Source: Arabidopsis thaliana
Taxonomy: Eukaryota > Streptophyta > Magnoliopsida > Brassicales > Brassicaceae
DNA: 64,000 nucleotides
Assembly: GCF_000001735.4 (NCBI RefSeq)
Contig: NC_003075.7
Span: 14,013,001 to 14,077,000 of the forward strand
Direction of reading: 5' to 3'
Shown here: positions 33,460-44,845 of the stretch, in pieces
Layout of the letters: each line of letters opens with the position of its first letter
Numbering within the stretch: the first letter of the stretch is position 1
The notes under the pieces: model-generated
The model's database searches: none
Told to the model about the DNA's origin: nothing
What the model saw: the letters and a program-made list of their open reading frames with translations, nothing else
Made by a program: the position numbers and the translations under genes

Positions 33460-35270
33460 ACGTCCATGTGGGGGTGCATATGCATTCTAGGAAAGATGAT
33501 CTTATAATTTTCTAGTATTTGTTCACTTACGTTTTATCGTAGTTTTCTAAGTTGTTGTATAGATATTGTCGTTTAATAAGAAATGTCACACATGCAAACC
33601 TTTGAACGTCACAAATTTCGATTCATATTTTGAACGTTGATGTTCTATTGTTTTTGTTTTTAACAAAAGTTTATCGCACTTGTTCCTCGAAATTCACATT
33701 TTAATCTTTAAGTTATCTTAATAACATAGGATGGAAAAAACAGAGCATTTTCTTGTTTTTCTTCTCCTCATGGATTCCTCTTCACTTCCCTTTTTACCAA
33801 TGTCTCCGTTGCTGTCTGATTAAAAAATACGATTAATTTTCTACTAATAGTAGTTTTGGTTATCCATGTGTTTCTTTCAGATAATAGTAGTATTAAAAAA
33901 AACACAAAATTAAAAGTCCACTTTTTACTGCCAAACAGTGAGGTTCGGCTTTCCATAATTAATGATAGAATAACTTTGTCCTTCATTTTTTTTTTTTCAA
34001 TCAATGACGACTTGTACCTACCACCACAATTTCATTACATAATTACTTTTTTATGAATCAACTTGGTCTTTTTAGTCGTCCAAATTGACAAGGCTTGACT
34101 CGGAGATAAGAACACAATAATCTGCCCATCCACAGAAGACAGTAAAAGCTTTTCAGAAAGTCTATAGAAAAGATGTCAAAATATGTGGATGTTGTAAAAG
34201 ATGATATTTGATCATTTGGTAAAAGATGAAAACAGAGAAAACAATACAACGTACAGAGGCGTTGGTGCGAAACATCACTAATCAGAAGTTATGTTGTTCT
34301 TGTTCTTGTAACGATTGTAAAACTCTGGTTTTACACAAATCTATAAGATTTACAGCTAAGTTGTGAGTTATTAAATTATAACTTTTGACTAATATTTTGA
34401 TATATAACCACTGATCCACTATCACTTAGTCTTCAATTTTTAATCGCAGAAACATAAAAACGTCTAGTAAGTCACGAAACCTTGATTAGACAAATCACCA
34501 ACTCTTTGACGGCGAAGTATATGTGTGTGATTGTGAGTAAGATCTTTATCCTCTCTAGTCTTGCTGATCAAATTGAATAAAATCTTGGGATAAATGGGGA
34601 TTTGGAATAATGACTCCTCCTCCCCTGAGTTTCCATCACTTTGAACTATGTGATAATCTGTAATATACATATTTTTTCTTTTCTAAAAGATGATTCTATT
34701 ATTATGTGCTTGACGTAAAAATTCAATCTAAGATATGGAAAAGTTGGAGGCTTACTATAAAGGACGATCTGGAAGGAGCCAAGAAGACTCTCTGAAAGTG
34801 AATCTATTGAAAGAGAGCCGACAAGAATTTGTGGTGAGTAAGAAAATGAAAAACAAAAGGATAGTGTTACTTGCTGCATTTAATTATTAGGAACCAAAAT
34901 GTACGCACTATCGCAACAAAATAAAATGAAAAGCCGAAAAGGACATTTTCATTAAACAAAGATAAGATTCAGGACAGTTGGGAATATTGTTGTACACGAT
35001 TTTCCAACAAAATTCCTAAGTTTTGTTTTATGGTCAATTAAGTAGAATTGTAGGTTATAAAATTTTAGAAATGAAATTAAGAAATGGTAATAGTGTGATA
35101 TATAGCCATTATTCTTTTTATTGGTTTCAATCATCTTTCACTAAAAATGTTACGTGAAACATAAATTTATTTGACAGCATTAAACAGATTATTATTTTGT
35201 GACAATAGTTTCTAGAACAAAACTATATATACTACAGTAGTATTAATTTATAAGAAAGGGGTTAAAAGGG
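33460..35270. other. Long A/T-rich intergenic stretch before the PP2C gene
   Basis: 1.8 kb with no recognised gene. A 51-codon frame at 34735-34890 (starting MEKLEAYYKGRSG) contains a donor-like GTGGTGAGTAAG, but has no recognised domain or partner exon, so it is not called. The PP2C leader begins near 35300. Confidence 0.5.
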
Positions 35271-35498
35271 AAGAAGAAAAGTCGTGAGAGAGAACGCGTC
35301 CGCATTGGAGGACGCAGCCGATAAAATGTTACAGTCACCGAGCATTTCACATTATTTCCTCATTCGCATCAACGAAGTCAAAACCATTTATAAACCCAAA
35401 ATCTTCTTCGATCTCTCCATAATTCTCGTTTGCGTCATTCATTCATCACATATCAACCACCACAGAGACAGAGGAATAGTCTCAAAACTTTCTCAGAA

Positions 35499-37118
35499 AT
35501 GGCAGGCAGTAATATTCTCCATAAGATTAAGGTACTACTCTTTTTATGCTTTATTCTTCTTATTTGACGGTACTACTTTGAGATGAGATCTCCTTGATCT
35601 GATCTCTTTTGAGCTCACTTTTCTCTGCTTTGGACCTGGAATCAGTTTCTCTGTTGTTAGCTCTTTCTTTGATTAGTAAAAAGTTTGAAACTTTTTTTGA
35701 GAAATAAACAAAGTTTTAAGTGAGTGAGTTAGTCAGATAAACGAATGCAGTCTCAAGGTTGATCCTTTAGCTTTATCAAATAAAAAAGGTTGATCCTTTA
35801 GAATTTTATGGTTTTTGGCTGATCCATTAGCTTAACTTTTGAGGTGGGTTTTCTCTGAAGAATCTGTGCATAGATCTCTGTTATGCTTATGGTTTGTTCA
35901 TGGGGGTGATAAAGAACTTAGATTTAGATGACTCCATGAAGGCTTTTAACTGATTTGGTTTGAAGAATCCAGTGTTTCTTGATCTTGTGTGGATTCAGTA
36001 TTAACTCTACTGTTTTGCTGTGGATTAGTTGAAGGCTGGGTTCTGTGGATCTGCTCCTGACATGGGAAGAGGCAAAAGCAAGATGTGGAAGAACATCACC
36101 CACGGTTTTCACTGTGTGAAGGGCAAGTCCAGCCATCCGATGGAGGACTATGTAGTGTCTGAATTCAAGAAACTTGAAGGTCATGAATTGGGTTTGTTTG
36201 CTATCTTTGATGGTCACTTGGGGCATGATGTGGCTAAATACTTGCAGACTAATCTCTTTGACAACATTCTTAAAGAGGTAAATCTTTAATTTTTGTCAAG
36301 AAATCTCTTTGGAGGCCAAAAGGAGAAACCTTTGTGAATTTTTCTGACTTATCCGTTTGTGTTTCTGCAGAAGGATTTTTGGACTGACACAGAGAATGCT
36401 ATAAGGAATGCCTACAGATCAACAGATGCCGTGATATTGCAGCAGTCCCTTAAGCTTGGTAAAGGCGGATCAACAGCTGTAACGGGAATTCTAATTGATG
36501 GTAAAAAGCTAGTTGTTGCTAATGTTGGAGACTCCAGAGCAGTGATGTCTAAGAATGGTGTTGCGCATCAGCTATCTGTCGATCATGAACCAAGCAAGGA
36601 GAAAAAAGAAATAGAGAGCCGAGGTGGCTTTGTGTCAAATATTCCAGGTAAAGCTACATAATTTGTTCTAACTAGTTATGCTTTTGGTCTTCTTGGATTA
36701 AGTATTAACGTTCCTAAAATGTTGCAGGGGATGTTCCACGAGTGGATGGACAGTTAGCGGTTGCAAGAGCATTTGGAGATAAGAGCTTAAAGTTACATCT
36801 GAGCTCAGAACCGGACATAACACACCAGACAATTGATGATCACACTGAATTCATCCTTTTCGCAAGCGATGGTATTTGGAAAGTAAGTTTAATGACTCAG
36901 TATCTTACTCTGTTTCTAACCGTGGTTTAGCCAGTTTCTGGTCTACTTCTTCTAACATGATGGACGATCTTTAACTGCAGGTATTATCAAACCAAGAAGC
37001 GGTTGATGCTATCAAGAGTATCAAAGATCCTCATGCAGCTGCAAAGCACTTGATAGAGGAAGCTATATCTAGGAAGAGCAAAGATGACATCTCATGTATC
37101 GTTGTAAAGTTCCACTAA
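35499..37118 (+). CDS. Protein phosphatase 2C (PP2C)
   Basis: Five exons (35499-35531, 36029-36277, 36371-36647, 36728-36882, 36981-37118) join in phase to 283 residues, a compact PP2C with little outside the catalytic domain. The metal-binding and catalytic signatures are all present: MEDYVV, FAIFDGHLGHDVA, ANVGDSRAVM, LFASDGIWK and KDDISCIVV. It should dephosphorylate Ser/Thr residues with Mn or Mg in cytosol or nucleus. The first exon codes for only eleven residues and the first intron is ~500 bp. I place it at AT4G28400. As I recall, its chromosome 2 homeologue is PIA1, a PP2C induced during immune responses; whether this copy shares that role is inference. It converges on a lipid-transfer relic. 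Confidence 0.93.
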
Positions 37119-37251
37119 TCTTCTCTTCTTCTTATCAAAAGCTATTTTGTCTATAAGTTACCATCAAGTTGCAAGATAGAGAAATATATGCTCAAGCTGT
37201 GTCTGTAAAAACCCAGTAATGAGGTTTCCCAGAAGATGTAATATATTATCG

Positions 37252-37344
37252 AAATCGCAACAGCCTTAAGATACAAAAGAAAGAACTGAAATTAAAAAAA
37301 TGAAATAAAACAAATCGCAACAGCCTTAAGATACAAAAGAAAGA
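37252..37344 (+). repeat. 33-bp direct repeat, period 60
   Basis: AAATCGCAACAGCCTTAAGA and the next thirteen bases occur identically at 37252-37284 and 37312-37344. They lie between the convergent PP2C and lipid-transfer genes, so both 3' UTRs could carry a copy, in opposite senses. Confidence 0.9.
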
Positions 37345-37465
37345 TGTTCTTCGTAGTTGTTGTCATCTTCGAATCTCCTCTTCTCTGCAGAAATAGAAAA
37401 ACAAAGGACAAAGTATATTGTCAGCTTTAACATACAAGCAAAAAAATTGTGGTGGATCAAAGGAA

Positions 37466-37827
37466 TTAATGGAACTTACAAGCGCATGTGTGGTCTCTAG
37501 ACATGGGGAAGTCAGAACTGAAATGACACTGGTCGGAAAGAGCCAAAACGTCTGGCTTGAGTGATTCGATGGATGTGGTCAGAAACTCCATACACCGGCA
37601 AAGCCTGCGCCTCTCCTTCCCATGCTTACGGCGGCACTGAACCAACGGCAACACTCTGCGGTGGGCGGAGACTCCTGATGGACGAAGAACATCTTGCACT
37701 GTTCTAGCATCACGTTCGCCACGTCTACACACTCCGGTGGCCAAGGACGGTACACTGCGTCGGTAGTTGTGGCTGCAACAAGAAGACACATCATTGCAAA
37801 CGCTACTTTCATCATCATCCTAGCCAA
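37466..37827 (-). pseudogene. Lipid-transfer-type 8-cysteine gene split by a frameshift
   Basis: The minus strand opens with ATG at 37827: a signal peptide (MARMMMKVAFAMMCLLVAAT), then C33, C44 and CC 59-60 (TAECCRWFSA). This frame then runs to a stop ending at 37579 with no further cysteine. The missing half of the motif is in another frame: LCRCMEFLTTS (the CxC), LSDQCHF and HTCAC. The break falls near GGAAGGAGAGG (about 37601-37615). It is a one-base shift that no plausible intron bridges, since the only GT...AG pair there is 25 bp apart. A late intron (donor 37479, acceptor near 37385) would create the stop across the splice. Either the gene has become a pseudogene in this accession, or a truncated 82-residue protein is made. 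Likely AT4G28405. Confidence 0.6.
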
Positions 37828-37859
37828 AATGTAGCAATTGTTGTTGTTTTGTTTTTGTG

Positions 37860-39360
37860 TTGGTCTTATTTTATCTCTACCTAACGTAATCGTGACACTA
37901 TCTTAACAGAAAATTCAACTTAGTAACGCATGCGAGATTTTAATGCTTTCGGCCGCGTGGGAACTATCTAAAATTTAAATATAGGCGTTTCTCGTATTTG
38001 AAATTTTAAATGGACCATTAATGGCCATGTTAGTGTATGTGTGTGGTGAAATTGCGAACTACATACAGATAACAAAAAAAAAAGAAAAAAAATCTAACTT
38101 TCTTACATATGTTAGTTTTGGAAATGCGTAAGACCATATATCACAAACTTGAACAATTGTGTTTTATGTATAAAAAAAAAACATGAATAAATGTGTTATT
38201 CTAAACTCCCATTTCCAAGACGATTAAAGAAAATTGGGTTTTCAATATCGAATTTTATGTTAAGTTATGAAGGATTTAAATAAGTTTTAGAGTATTTTAA
38301 TTAGTACTGTATCTGTATGTAAGTAAAACTACAATTAAAACTTTGAGAAAAAAAAATCAATTATACAGAAAAAAAAACATTCAGAATACGTTAGAAGTGG
38401 GAACCTCAATGTTACTCGTAACCTTAAATGGTCACCGACCATTGCGCGGATCTAGTTGTTTTTATCGTGGACGTCAAAAAACCCTTTTTTAAAATTACCT
38501 CTCTAATCTTTTGACGGGAACTACACTTCGTTCCAATGGCCATTGTTTTCTCTTAATTTTTGTTTAGGCTAAACAACAACTTCAAACTGACCTCAAATAT
38601 CTGTTACAAAAGTTCTGAATCCACAGAGGATTTAACTTAACTAGGCGGGATAGAATATAATTTAGGATCATAGTTAACAAATGAAAGAGACACCTTTGTC
38701 TTTCTATCCGAAAGCTCATTTAAACCTCGGTATATATGTAAACATTACTTTGACCTCCTTCACAATGTTGAGCAGATTACGTGTGTTTTGAAGGATTGGT
38801 TTTAGGGCTGGCCATTCTTCATCTGCATTTAGCATCGTTACAAAGCTCATTGGAATTCGAGGATGACTTTTTGTGTTGAAGTTGGCTACGGTTCCCACTT
38901 GCCTTTTTTCTCTCTTATTAAATTGCCCATTCACGAGGTATTGTAGTTTTTTTTGTTTTTAACAATAATTTTAAAAGACTCTTTATAAAAAGAAAGAATA
39001 ACTAAAAGACAACTATAAAATTAGACACCTCTCGTGAATGCCTGAATGACCCATTTCGTATTGATCAATAACATGAAGATATAAAGACGTACCAATAATC
39101 ATGTATATTTTACGGATTAATCTGTGCTTATATATATCTAAGTGATAATCTAATTTATGTTTGTGCTTGTCGCTAGTGGCTTATGGGTAGCATTTAAGTA
39201 TGGGTTAGTGCTTGTCTGAGTTGTGTCTATGAACTCGAGTGATCGAGCGCACATTCCAAACTGAACACACAAAAAAAGCAAAAAAAACATCTAATTTATG
39301 TTTCATGCTTATATATATGATTCCACTTTCACAAAAGAATAAGCACACAAAAGAAAAAAC
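37860..39360. other. Intergenic DNA before the aminotransferase pair
   Basis: A/T-rich. A 72-codon minus-strand frame at 38716-38934 has no recognised domain and is not called. The promoter and leader of the next gene occupy about 39300-39390. Confidence 0.5.
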
Positions 39361-39390
39361 AAACCAAGAGGAAGAAGTTCACTCGGAGCA

Positions 39391-41846
39391 ATGAGTCAAC
39401 ACATGAACCTTCTCCTGCCTTCATTTGAAACGGACAAAGAGGAATACGATGAACGCAAGACAACAGACCACGGAGGCATCGGTGGCAGCGTCTGGAGGTT
39501 CAAAGGCAACAAAGCGGCCAAGGAAGCGGCTAGTGTCTCAATGAAAGGTACACTTGCTAGGTTATTCGACTGCTGCAGCAAAGACGTCAAAAAGACTATT
39601 TTGCCTCTGGGTCACGGCGACCCCTCCGTCTACCCTTGCTTCCAAACGTCCGTTGACGCTGAGGAAGCGGTGGTTGAATCCTTACGGTCTGGAGCTGCAA
39701 ACTCTTACGCCCCCGGGGTCGGTATTTTACCGGCCAGAAGGTAATTAATTAGTTTCTAATTGTTTCACTAATATGTTTTCTTCGAAAGTTATCCGATACT
39801 GTATTTATATGACAAAAGTTTAACATAGTTCTTTATTACTATATTAGGTGAATAAGTTAGACGTAGCACTAGTTGAGAAGTTACTGCTTATAACCAGTGT
39901 CACTAGGTGAATATGGATTGGAAGGAGAAATATTAAGACATATGTAGCACTAGTTGAGATGTTACTGCATGCTGAAGTTATAATCGGTGTTTAAAAACTT
40001 GGTTTAGATTTTACTATAACATGTGCAACTATGCTAATGCATGCTCATATTAATTTAGGGCGGTTGCAAATTATCTGAACCGGGACCTTCCACATAAGAT
40101 ACATTCAGATGATATATTTATGACGGTGGGGTGTTGCCAAGGGATAGAGACAATGATTCATGCCCTCGCCGGACCAAAGGCCAATATCTTGCTACCGACT
40201 CTAATTTATCCCCTCTACAACAGTCACGCAATCCATAGCCTAGTCGAGATTCGCAAGTACAATCTCCTTCCCGATCTAGACTGGGAGATAGATCTTCAAG
40301 GTGTTGAGGCCATGGCAGACGAAAATACCATTGCTGTGGTGATAATGAATCCTCACAACCCGTGTGGAAATGTCTATACATATGAACATCTAAAGAAAGT
40401 ACGTGAAAAGTGAAAACTATTTACTTTCTTTGAACAAAACTTTTGTTAAACATTTTATTATGACGTATAGGTGGCTGAGGTGGCGAGAAAGCTAGGAATA
40501 ATGGTGATTTCTGATGAAGTTTATAACCAAACTATTTATGGAGAGAATAAATTTGTCCCGATGGGGATATTTTCATCCATTACTCCTGTGGTTACACTCG
40601 GGTCCATATCCAAGGGATGGCTCGTTCCCGGCTGGCGAATAGGTTGGATCGCAATGAACGATCCCAAAAACGTTTTCAAAACAACTAGGGTCAGTTTTTC
40701 AATTTCTCAATCATCACACGTTATTAGAAGTAAACAATGTCCTACTGGACATGATATTAATTTAACATTTTGTAGACGTGAGTCTGTTTGAACATCGAGC
40801 AATACCTTGTTGTCAATAGGTCGTTGAATCCATCAAGGAACATCTCGACATAAGTCCAGATCCATCAACAATCCTACAGGTTTGTCTCTTATGAAACTTA
40901 ATGTTCCATATGACACATGCACAAATGCAACGTGTAATGCGCAATAGCTAATGTGTTGCCTTGTTTAAATTGGAAGTTTGCACTTCCAAACATCTTGGAG
41001 AAGACGAAGAAAGAATTCTTCGAGAAGAATAACTCGATCCTGAGTCAAAACGTAGATTTTGCGTTCGATGCCCTCAAGGACATTCCTTGCCTCACCTGCC
41101 CCAAGAAACCGGAGTCGTGTACTTACTTAGTGGTACCAATTCCTCTTTACCAACATATCTTTACATACGTTTTATTTTTACCTTCACAACATATCTTTAT
41201 ACTTAAGATATATGCTAAGAGAAATATCAATGCAAAACTAACAAATACACATTTTCTTTCCTTTTCTTTCTCTCGCCTATAATCTATATGCACTCCTAGA
41301 TTTGAGTCCAGGTTTATTTATTCGTTAACAAACTATTATACTACAAATCCTTATTAACAAATACAACTTTTTCTGAAATACTAATTTTCTCAAGTATCTA
41401 ACACAAATATTTTATTTTGTAACAAAAACATCAACAATAATGAAAATGTTAACATACATCACACAAAAGGAAAAAAGAAATATTTCATATATAAGAGAAA
41501 CTTCATTAATCCTAACGTAAATTATGTATATATATTGAAGACAAAATTGGATCTGTCCCTCTTGGAGGACATCACGAATGATTTTGATTTCTGCATGAAG
41601 CTGGCCCAAGAGGAAAATCTCGTCTTTCTACCTGGTAATCAATATGAAACTCCTTTTCAGGTAAGCAATATTTATAAATATAAAAATTGAGAGATATGGG
41701 TTGGTTTGGAATATAATGCAGGAGAGGTACTAGGACTGAAGAATTGGGTGAGATTCTCTATCGGAGTGGAGAGGTCTATGCTGGAAGATGCATTCATGAG
41801 GCTCAAAGGCTTCTTCGCTCGCCATACTAAAACACAACTCACTTAA
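39391..41846 (+). CDS. RSA1: Tyrosine aminotransferase / SUR1-like PLP enzyme, copy A
   Basis: Seven exons (39391-39740, 40059-40398, 40471-40689, 40820-40879, 40977-41132, 41541-41634, 41722-41846) join in phase to 447 residues. It belongs to fold-type I PLP aminotransferases. Seen: [12 protein letters not shown] at the N-terminus, [15 protein letters not shown], the substrate/PLP region [28 protein letters not shown] with the pyridine-binding Asp, and the Schiff-base Lys in [15 protein letters not shown]. The nearest recalled relatives are tyrosine transaminases and the glucosinolate C-S lyase SUR1. The product could be an aromatic-amino-acid transaminase supplying tocopherol and plastoquinone precursors. 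The symbol is from memory and less certain than the family. Intron 4 ends in an unusually purine-rich acceptor (AATTGGAAG). Confidence 0.88.
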
Positions 41847-41849
41847 AAA

Positions 41850-42640
41850 CTCAGCTTCATTCTCGGAACCTGAGACCCTATCTTTCTATATTTTTGTATT
41901 ACTCTGTTCATTTTGTTTTCGAAACGTTGTGTGTGCTATGCTTTTCTGTTGGAACGTCGTTTTATTCGAATTAAACATGATGACGAAGCTTTTAAATATA
42001 TTTAACAAGATTCGATATGGGGTCGAGAATTATATTAAAACACTTTGACTACCATTTATTTATTATGATACACTTTTTCAAATTTACTTGACCCTAAAAT
42101 TTTTGGATATCAAATTATTCATCTTACACTATATACACTGGTCAATTTTGGATGAAACTTATATGAATAATTTATTAAAACTTATTACGATAAGGCTAGT
42201 CCGAATCCTTCTTACACGTACTTTGAAAAAAAAAACTTGTCATTTGTAAGGCATCATCAATATTCTTACGTTTCACAATTCATCTTCTTCTAATATTATG
42301 TTTCATTGGAATCCGAACGACGGAAATTTCACGTTAAAACTTTTGGCTTCTTCTTTTTTTTGGTCACGCACATCATCTATCATACTTTAGTATTATCTTC
42401 ATTCAAAGTCTGTAATTCAAAGCCGTAATTAATTATGGTCACGCACATCATATATCATACTTTATTATTATCTTCGTCATTCAAAGTCTATAACTTCAGT
42501 TTACTATTGACAATCTGACGTACTGACATAGACAAAGTCTACGCTTGACAATTTTAGAATCATGCATGAACCAAAGAGTTCCGATTGTTTTACTTCTTCA
42601 TCTATAAATATCTTTGTTGACCTCTCTTCATATAAACACA
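41850..42640. other. Spacer between the two aminotransferase genes
   Basis: 3' flank of copy A and promoter of copy B, including the imperfect tandem repeat at 42361-42496. TCTATAAATATC (about 42600-42611) is a plausible TATA box for copy B. Confidence 0.55.
42361..42496 (+). repeat. Imperfect tandem repeat, two units of ~60 bp
   Basis: TGGTCACGCACATCATCTAT... (42361-42418) recurs as TGGTCACGCACATCATATAT... (42436-42496), period 75. Each unit ends in ATTCAAAGTCTRTAA. It lies about 200-330 bp before the copy B ATG, so promoter elements are doubled. Confidence 0.85.
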
Positions 42641-42686
42641 ACATTTAGATTTCAATAGCTACTTACTCCCAACGAATATATTCACA

Positions 42687-44409
42687 ATGAACCACAACAG
42701 CAACCTCGTTCTTCCTTCCCATCAAACCGAGACGCAGACGCAAGATGAAACCGATATCAGCGTTTGGCGTTTCAGGGGAAGCGACAACGCAGCCAAAGCC
42801 TCCAGCGTCACGATGAGAGTCATCGTCTACAAGCTCTTCGATGAATGCAGCCTGGATGTGAAAAAGCCTCTTTTACCCCTTGCTCACGGTGACCCTTCTG
42901 TCTACCCTTGTTACCGCACCTCCATCCTCGTCGAGAACGCCGTGGTCGACGTCCTTCGCTCCGGCAAGGGTAACTCTTACGGCCCCGCCGCCGGAATTCT
43001 CCCAGCCAGACAGTAATATACTAATATTTTTCTCTTACTTTACTCTTAATTACTTTGTTCCACCCACTGTAAGTCTGTAACCATTCAAAACCTAACAGTA
43101 TTTTCATGGAATGTTTTGTTAATCAGGGCGGTCGCAGATTACGTGAACCGAGACTTGACGAACAAGGTAAAGCCTAATGATGTATTCATAACTGTCGGAT
43201 GCAACCAAGGGATAGAAGTAGTTCTTCAGTCACTGGCTCGACCAAACGCTAACATCCTTCTCCCAAGGCCTAGTTACCCTCACTACGAGGCTCGTGCCGT
43301 CTACAGTGGACTCGAGGTCCGCAAGTTCGATCTCCTTCCAGAGAAAGAATGGGAGATTGATCTCCCAGGCATCGAAGCCATGGCAGATGAGAACACAGTT
43401 GCAATGGTTATCATAAACCCTAACAACCCCTGTGGAAATGTTTACTCTTACGATCATCTTAAGAAGGTCCGTATTCATACTTTTAATTAGCTTTGACTCG
43501 TGAGAGACTCGAAATATTGGTGCTGATGAATGAAACCTTTATAGGTGGCGGAGACGGCTAAGAAGCTGGGAATAATGGTAATCACAGACGAAGTTTATTG
43601 CCAAACAATCTTCGGAGACAAACCTTTTGTCCCAATGGGGGAGTTTTCTTCGATAACTCCGGTTATCACTTTGGGCGGTATATCGAAAGGATGGATTGTT
43701 CCTGGTTGGAGAATTGGCTGGATCGCTTTGAATGACCCCAGAGGAATTCTCAAGTCCACAGGGGTCTGTCTTCCTTTTTACTGATCATCATACTAACTTG
43801 TGTTTTTGTCGCTTGTGTTACAAGTAATCACTCTGTTTTTTCCTTTTTCTTGTAACAGATGGTACAGTCCATTCAACAGAACCTTGACATAACTCCAGAT
43901 GCTACAACTATTGTTCAAGCTGCACTTCCTGAGATTTTAGGGAAAGCGAATAAAGAGTTGTTTGCCAAGAAGAATTCGATGCTGAAACAAAACGTGGAAT
44001 TGGTCTGTGATAGGCTCAAGGAGATTCCTTGCTTGGTCTGCAACAAGAAACCTGAGTCATGCACTTACTTATTGGTACCACCACCAACGTCTCTTATACT
44101 CTTTCATGATTCTAGATCAATTTGGATGATTCTTATTTCTTAACAACAATTAAACTGCAGACGAAGCTGAAGCTTCCATTGTTGGAGGACATAGAAGACG
44201 ACATGGATTTCTGTATGAAGCTAGCCAAAGAAGAAAACCTCGTCTTACTACCAGGAGTGGCTTTGGGATTGAAGAACTGGATAAGGATAACAATTGGAGT
44301 AGAAGCTCAGATGCTGGAAGATGCACTTGAGAGGCTCAATGGCTTCTGCAAACGCCATCTCAAGAAAACAGAATCTTCTTTTCAAGCTCTGAGCAATGGC
44401 AAAATCTAA
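42687..44409 (+). CDS. Tyrosine aminotransferase / SUR1-like PLP enzyme, copy B
   Basis: Five exons (42687-43012, 43127-43466, 43545-43763, 43859-44074, 44161-44409) join in phase to 449 residues. It shares the layout of copy [56 protein letters not shown], and Schiff-base Lys in [15 protein letters not shown]. It lacks two introns found in copy A (after STILQ and after LVFLP; here the exons run straight through [11 protein letters not shown] and [10 protein letters not shown]). The tandem arrangement and shared first three intron positions show local duplication. Position fits AT4G28420. The reaction is PLP-dependent transamination, probably of tyrosine or other aromatic amino acids; substrate is not deducible from sequence. 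Confidence 0.9.
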
Positions 44410-44845
44410 ACCACTCATCTATAGAGAGACTATACACAACCAAATAAAAAATCTGCAATTTTTGTGGTGTAAAAAACAATAATCATGTCATTTTCATATA
44501 AGAAACTCTATGTTTCTTAATCTTATTTCTTTGTTTGAGTCAAGTAGAAAAAGACATGAATAATGTTGAATCAAGACTTTATCTTTACCGTTAAAAGAGA
44601 CGGACCCACTTTGCCGCCGTCAAATTTAAAAAATGCAAAAGATTTGTCTTTTACTTTCTTTCTTCATCAACGGCTCTCTGATCCACAGTAGCCGGAGAAA
44701 AAGCAGAGAGCTCAAATTGTCGGAATTAAGAATCCCCAAATCACATCTTCAAGAACCCTAATAAATTCCCAGAGATTCCTCTCATTTAATCACTTCAGAT
44801 TCGAAAAAAGTTCTCTCTTTTTCCCAAAAAAAACTTTCTCATACA

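Noticed and set aside
34735-34890. A 51-residue frame starting MEKLEAYYKGRSG with a donor-like GTGAGTAAG inside
   Set aside because: No recognised family, no matching acceptor exon and no promoter evidence; chance cannot be excluded.
37600-37625. A 25-bp intron (GTAAGC...GCAG) that would rejoin the split lipid-transfer gene
   Set aside because: Far below the minimum plant intron size, and removing it still would not give the frame containing the CxC motif.
38716-38934. A 72-residue minus-strand frame (MNGQFNKREKRQVG start)
   Set aside because: No domain, and isolated in A/T-rich DNA; not enough support for a gene call.
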